A stretch of 6,282 bases of DNA from positions 1-6,282 of the forward strand of contig CALGMY010000042.1 of assembly GCA_937958785.1 (NCBI GenBank), given 5' to 3'. The position numbers and the translations under genes are program-made. Shown here piece after piece: positions 4,789 through 6,282 of the stretch. Below the pieces are notes generated by a model. The model was not told where the DNA came from and ran no database searches. It worked only from the letters and a program-made list of their open reading frames with translations. Each line of letters opens with the position of its first letter. Within the stretch, counting starts at the first letter, position 1. This DNA is from an uncultured Gammaproteobacteria bacterium. Its GTDB lineage: Bacteria; Pseudomonadota; Gammaproteobacteria; Steroidobacterales; GCA-2729495.

Positions 4789-5634
4789 CTACTTCCACCG
4801 CCCGCGCGTCTCCGCCATCTGCTGGACACCAATCCGCATGTCCAGGCGGCGGTTGAACTCCTGCATGCCCAGCACCTTCTGGGGCAGCACGTTCATGGGA
4901 TCCGTCCGGTAACCGAGCTCCCTGACGGTGTAGTCGTACTGCTGCTGGGCGGCCCGCTGCTCCTCCGGGAGCACCTCGGCCTCGTCCAGCCACTTGAACC
5001 AGCGGTCCATGAACTTCACCAGGAACTTCTCGCAGGTGCCGATGTTGTCGTCGTCGAGCTCCGCGTGGGAGCTGACGGCGACGGGCGACATCATGGCGCG
5101 CAGGTAGGTGCCGTGGCTCACGAAGCGGGTCCACTTGGGGTCGCTGCGGAACTTCAGGAAATCCTCGTTGGCCGGCTCGTAGTACTTGAGCAGGTAGTCA
5201 TAGTGCGTCCGCAGGTCCACGCGCGGCGTGTACTCGGCGTAGAAGTACAGCTTCGGGATCGTGCCGAAGATGATGCACAGGTGCGGCACCTGGTTCTGCT
5301 GGGCGAGGAACGCCGTCGCATTCATGTCGAGGATGCTCGCCTTCCGGTTGCCGAGCCAGGAATGCACGAGCCAGTCCATCTCGGGGCCCGAGTACGCCTT
5401 GAAGCAGCCCTCGAGCTGGCCGTCGGGCGAGGTCCAGTAGTCCTCCCCGGCCGTCGACGGATGCCGTGTCACCGGGAAGCGCGCCATGATCCGGTCGGTG
5501 ATCCGCGAATGGATGTTCCAGCAGCGCTCCCAGGCGCGGGACACGTCCACGCTGGGGCTTTCGGCGAGGAACTCCATGATGGTCTTGGTCTCGGAGCCGC
5601 GGGAGGCGGCGACCGGGCTGGCCGTGTTCTGCAT
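4789..5634 (-). CDS. RCC reductase-like protein (ferredoxin-dependent bilin reductase superfamily), tentative
   Basis: This is a 281-residue soluble protein with no signal peptide. The middle and C-terminus recall plant red chlorophyll catabolite reductase (RCCR, ACD2), which reduces an open-chain tetrapyrrole with electrons from ferredoxin. The shared order is: MDWLVHSWL (86-94), DMNATAFL (103-110), a P at 117, YTPRVDL (135-141), YDYLLKYY (145-152), LRAMMSPVAV (178-187), and a C-terminal FNRRLDMRIG (260-269). By hand alignment from memory, the RCCR substrate residue Glu154 corresponds to an isoleucine near 121-122 and Asp291 to an arginine near 262-263. The substrate may therefore differ. 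ATG 5634 is chosen because AAGGA lies 8 nt upstream. The open frame continuing to the window end is antisense to the hydrolase gene. The neighbour is a divergent alpha/beta hydrolase. The gene is real; the family call is moderate. Confidence 0.6.
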   Translation of the reverse strand: MQNTASPVAASRGSETKTIMEFLAESPSVDVSRAWERCWNIHSRITDRIMARFPVTRHPSTAGEDYWTSPDGQLEGCFKAYSGPEMDWLVHSWLGNRKASILDMNATAFLAQQNQVPHLCIIFGTIPKLYFYAEYTPRVDLRTHYDYLLKYYEPANEDFLKFRSDPKWTRFVSHGTYLRAMMSPVAVSSHAELDDDNIGTCEKFLVKFMDRWFKWLDEAEVLPEEQRAAQQQYDYTVRELGYRTDPMNVLPQKVLGMQEFNRRLDMRIGVQQMAETRGRWK

Positions 5635-5658
5635 GGGAAGGGTCCTTGGACAGGGTGC

Positions 5659-5689
5659 TTGAGGTGAGGCGCGCAGTTTAAGCGATAAT
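5659..5689 (+). promoter_or_regulatory. Promoter candidate for the alpha/beta hydrolase gene
   Basis: GATAAT (5684-5689) matches the -10 consensus at 5 of 6 positions. TTGAGG (5659-5664) matches -35 at 4 of 6, with a long 19-bp spacer. The start would be near 5696, about 23 bases before the ATG. Confidence 0.4.
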
Positions 5690-5692
5690 CGC
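5682..5692. promoter_or_regulatory. Palindrome GCGAT-A-ATCGC over the -10 element
   Basis: A perfect 5-bp inverted repeat around a single A covers the -10 candidate in the 84-bp gap between the divergent RCCR-like and hydrolase genes. It could be an operator controlling one or both. It is short enough to be chance. Confidence 0.3.
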
Positions 5693-5718
5693 GGCATTCC
5701 ACCCCCGGGGTCCTGCCC

Positions 5719-6282
5719 ATGCCGAGCGTCCGCATCAACGGCCACGACATGTATTACGAGGTCCACGGGCCGGCGGGTGCGGACCCGGCCCTCTGCATGG
5801 GTGGCTGGGGCACCTATTGCCACGGGGGCGAGCGGCACCTGGCCAGGGGGCTCACCGACCGGTACCGCGTGCTCATCATCGACTACCGGGGCATCGGCGA
5901 CTCCACGGACGAGCCGGACCGCGCGCCCGCCATGGCGCTGCACGCCGGCGACGTCATCGGGCTGCTCGATCACCTGGGCTGGCAACGGGTCCACTTCGTG
6001 GGCCTCGTGGGGATGGGCGCCTGCATCGCGCAGGAGGTCGCCCTCGCGCGCCCGGACCTCGTGCGGAGCATGGTGAACATGGGAGCCTGGGCCAGCGTCG
6101 ACCCCTTCCTGCACGACCAGCTCGCCCTGTTCCGGGACATCCACCGGGACTCCGGCTTCCTCACCTTCCAGAAACACGTGTGCCTGATGTCCTTCCTGCC
6201 GGCCTACTACAACGAGAATCGTGACCGGCTGCTGGGCCCGGCGGGCCCCTGGAGTGAACTGAACGGCCGCTACCCGGCCCAC
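5719..6282 (+). CDS. Alpha/beta-hydrolase fold protein lacking the nucleophile serine (3' end beyond the window)
   Basis: The visible 188 residues follow the alpha/beta hydrolase 1 pattern. They have an N-terminal strand pair SVRINGHDMYYEVHGP (3-18), the oxyanion-loop region CMGGWG (26-31), VLIIDYRGIGDST (51-63), and helix LHAGDVIGLLDHLG (74-87). The nucleophile-elbow region is VGLVGMGACIAQE (94-106), then RPDLVRSMVNMG (111-122). Relatives such as 3-oxoadipate enol-lactonase or MhpC-type hydrolases have G-H-S-M-G-G here. This protein has V97-G98-M99-G100, with no Ser, Cys or Asp available. The oxyanion HG motif also reads MG. The acid and histidine of the triad would lie downstream of the window or in the unseen part. 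It may be a non-hydrolytic member of the fold. The start ATG has only a weak GGGG upstream. It is divergent from the RCCR-like gene with an 84-bp gap. Confidence 0.85.
   Translation, partial: MPSVRINGHDMYYEVHGPAGADPALCMGGWGTYCHGGERHLARGLTDRYRVLIIDYRGIGDSTDEPDRAPAMALHAGDVIGLLDHLGWQRVHFVGLVGMGACIAQEVALARPDLVRSMVNMGAWASVDPFLHDQLALFRDIHRDSGFLTFQKHVCLMSFLPAYYNENRDRLLGPAGPWSELNGRYPAH

Noticed and set aside
4503..4832. 109-codon minus-strand frame across the intergenic region and microprotein gene
   Set aside because: Ser/Arg/Gly-rich with no recognisable features; it conflicts with the plus-strand microprotein that has a strong RBS.
5065..5667. 200-codon plus-strand frame
   Set aside because: Antisense to the RCCR-like gene, which has motif and RBS support.
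5635..6282. Extension of the RCCR-like frame to the window end
   Set aside because: It runs antisense through the alpha/beta-hydrolase gene with no RBS role, while ATG 5634 has AAGGA at proper spacing.

Overview
The window is GC-rich and densely coding. It looks like the chromosome of a proteobacterium, probably a gammaproteobacterium. The reasons are a CpxR/RstA-type two-component pair, a putidaredoxin-type [2Fe-2S] ferredoxin, an outer-membrane beta-barrel protein, and many ATGA/GTGA-type or near-zero gene junctions. The species cannot be named from sequence alone.

Layout. Positions 1-60 hold the 5' part of a tRNA-Ala(CGC) on the minus strand. Six minus-strand genes run leftward from 4370 to 116: an OmpR-family response regulator, a HAMP-containing sensor kinase (GTGA overlap), an outer-membrane beta-barrel protein (ATGA overlap), a 100-residue unknown protein with three clustered cysteines, an adrenodoxin/putidaredoxin-like ferredoxin, and a MaoC-like double-hotdog protein. 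A stop-codon hairpin followed by an extended -10 element at 1313-1340 suggests that ferredoxin-maoC is a separate or internally promoted unit. Positions 4371-4593 form a divergent regulatory region. It carries three GTAAC repeats at exact 10-bp spacing, close to the CpxR box. Rightward from it lies a 36-codon gene (4594-4704) with a strong Shine-Dalgarno sequence, encoding a single-TM microprotein. A long imperfect hairpin (4704-4766) follows it. A minus-strand gene (4789-5634) resembles the red chlorophyll catabolite reductase / ferredoxin-dependent bilin reductase superfamily. It is divergent from an alpha/beta-hydrolase gene (5719 to the window end) whose nucleophile position is glycine.

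How the parts may work together. The kinase, regulator and beta-barrel protein form a translationally coupled envelope-sensing module. The microprotein occupies the place that cpxP holds next to cpxRA in Escherichia coli, and it shares the regulatory region with the regulator. It is therefore a candidate target or feedback partner of the system. That is inference from layout and operator, not from homology of the peptide.

Three of the enzyme-like proteins depart from their family's usual active-site residues: the MaoC-like protein, the alpha/beta hydrolase and, by a tentative alignment, the RCCR-like protein. Their catalytic assignments should be read with that in mind.
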